From Calliopsis andreniformis (lineage: Eukaryota > Arthropoda > Insecta > Hymenoptera > Andrenidae), in contig NW_027480422.1 of assembly GCF_051401765.1 (NCBI RefSeq), positions 16,820,001 through 16,884,000 on the forward strand: a stretch of DNA of 64,000 nucleotides, given 5' to 3'. Shown piece by piece: positions 63,591 through 64,000 of this stretch. Every line of letters starts with the position of its first letter. Positions within the stretch are counted from its first letter, which is position 1. The position numbers and the translations under genes were made by a program. The notes beneath the pieces were generated by a model, which was not told the origin of the DNA, ran no database searches, and saw nothing but the letters and a program-made list of their open reading frames with translations.

Positions 63591-64000
63591 GGCGTTGCCC
63601 CTCCACATCGAATAGCTACGGCCTTAGGAGTCAACGCCAGAGGCATAAAATACAAAATAAATACAACAGTTTTTCCATCGTATAACAAGAATAATTGCAA
63701 CCAGTGTGAAAGTGATGGTCATTTCTACATTCCGGGCAACCTAGGCTTCACTCTAGGGCCATGCTCCACCAGATCGAATAGTTAGGGCCTAAGAAGTCAA
63801 CGACAGAAGCATAAAATACAATATAAATACAACAGTTTTTGCCTTGTATAACAGGAATAATTGCAACCAGTGTGAAAGCTATGGTCATTTCTACGTCCCG
63901 GGCAACCTAGGCTTCACTTTAGGGCGTTGCTGCACGAGAGCGAATAGCTAGGGACTTAAAAGTCAACGCTAGAAGCATAAAATAAAATAAAAATGCAACA
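63591..64000. repeat. Start of a five-monomer duplication cut by the window end
   Basis: GCCTTAGGAGTCAACGCCAG at 62,792 recurs at 63,621 (829 bp, five monomers). The sequence then repeats 62,761-63,171 almost exactly to the window end, with small differences such as GTTGCTGCACGAG against GTTGCTCCACGAG. The junction is in register inside GGGCGTTGCCC. Confidence 0.85.

Larger units (their letters stand above)
1..64000. repeat. Satellite DNA array, about 166 bp monomer, whole window
   Basis: Successive copies of the conserved core CGTTCCGGGCAACCTAGG and its variants start at 120, 286, 452, 618, 784 and 950, a step of 165-166 bp that continues to the window end. All copies face the same way. Each monomer has an AT-rich half (GCATAAAATACAA, CAGTTTTTCCATCGTATAA, GAATAATTGCAACC) and a GC-richer half (TTCCGGGCAACC, GGGCGTTGCTCC, GATCGAATAG). 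I saw no inserted mobile element, inverted segment or unique DNA. Size, homogeneity and higher-order organisation fit a eukaryotic centromeric or pericentromeric satellite. The location is an inference; the tandem structure is seen directly. No family name is assigned. Confidence 0.97.

Noticed and set aside
1..64000. CRISPR array
   Set aside because: The repeats are 166 bp and directly adjacent, with no short repeats separated by unique spacers.
1..64000. Transposon-derived tandem repeats (terminal repeats, transposase or reverse transcriptase remnants)
   Set aside because: No terminal inverted or long terminal repeats, target-site duplications or enzyme motifs were seen. The only protein-like hint is the short zinc-knuckle pattern listed in the findings.
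1..64000. tRNA, 5S rRNA or other RNA genes within the monomer
   Set aside because: I saw no A/B-box pair with correct spacing, cloverleaf or recognisable rRNA segment in the majority monomer.

Overview
The window is one uninterrupted block of tandemly repeated satellite DNA. A monomer of about 166 bp (composite GC about 41%) recurs head to tail, always in the same orientation, for the full 64,000 bases, which is roughly 386 copies. I found no protein-coding gene, RNA gene, transposon, CRISPR array or unique sequence. A long, ordered, chromatosome-sized satellite of this kind points to a eukaryotic chromosome, most likely a centromeric or pericentromeric array. I do not recognise the family and cannot name the species. 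CpG is not depleted in the composite monomer, which hints at a genome or region with little cytosine methylation.

Layout from left to right. (1) 1-4,224: a block called A (1-2,472), followed by relatives of block F including a four-monomer duplication. (2) 4,225-10,139: the most diverged monomers, with only small local duplications. (3) 10,140-26,063: a long higher-order repeat (HOR). Six copies of a diagnostic short monomer are spaced 2,486, 2,818, 3,558, 2,652 and 2,154 bp apart. The copies differ by whole-monomer gains and losses and by one off-register deletion. (4) 26,064-31,750: mixed monomers, a six-monomer duplication, then block D (27,573-31,678). (5) 31,751-63,590: a mosaic built from four block types. 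Block A is about 2.47 kb. Block F contains an 11-monomer, 1,825 bp HOR. Block D is about 3.8-4.1 kb. Block H is about 2-2.6 kb. They run A-F-D-H-A-H-H-A-F-D-H. The two A-F-D-H runs start 22,563 bp apart and differ by two whole 11-mer copies plus two whole monomers. (6) 63,591-64,000: a fresh five-monomer duplication cut by the window end.

Nothing here works as a set of genes. The organisation is that expected of an array evolving by unequal exchange and segmental amplification. Short open frames on both strands come from the monomer itself: 166 is not a multiple of three, so no frame persists across monomers. The points most worth checking are the nested HOR copy-number differences, the truncated monomer at 16,807-16,883, a dyad in most monomers, and a CCHC zinc-knuckle-like motif in one forward frame. 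All block boundaries and copy comparisons were made by eye and are approximate unless a landmark is given.
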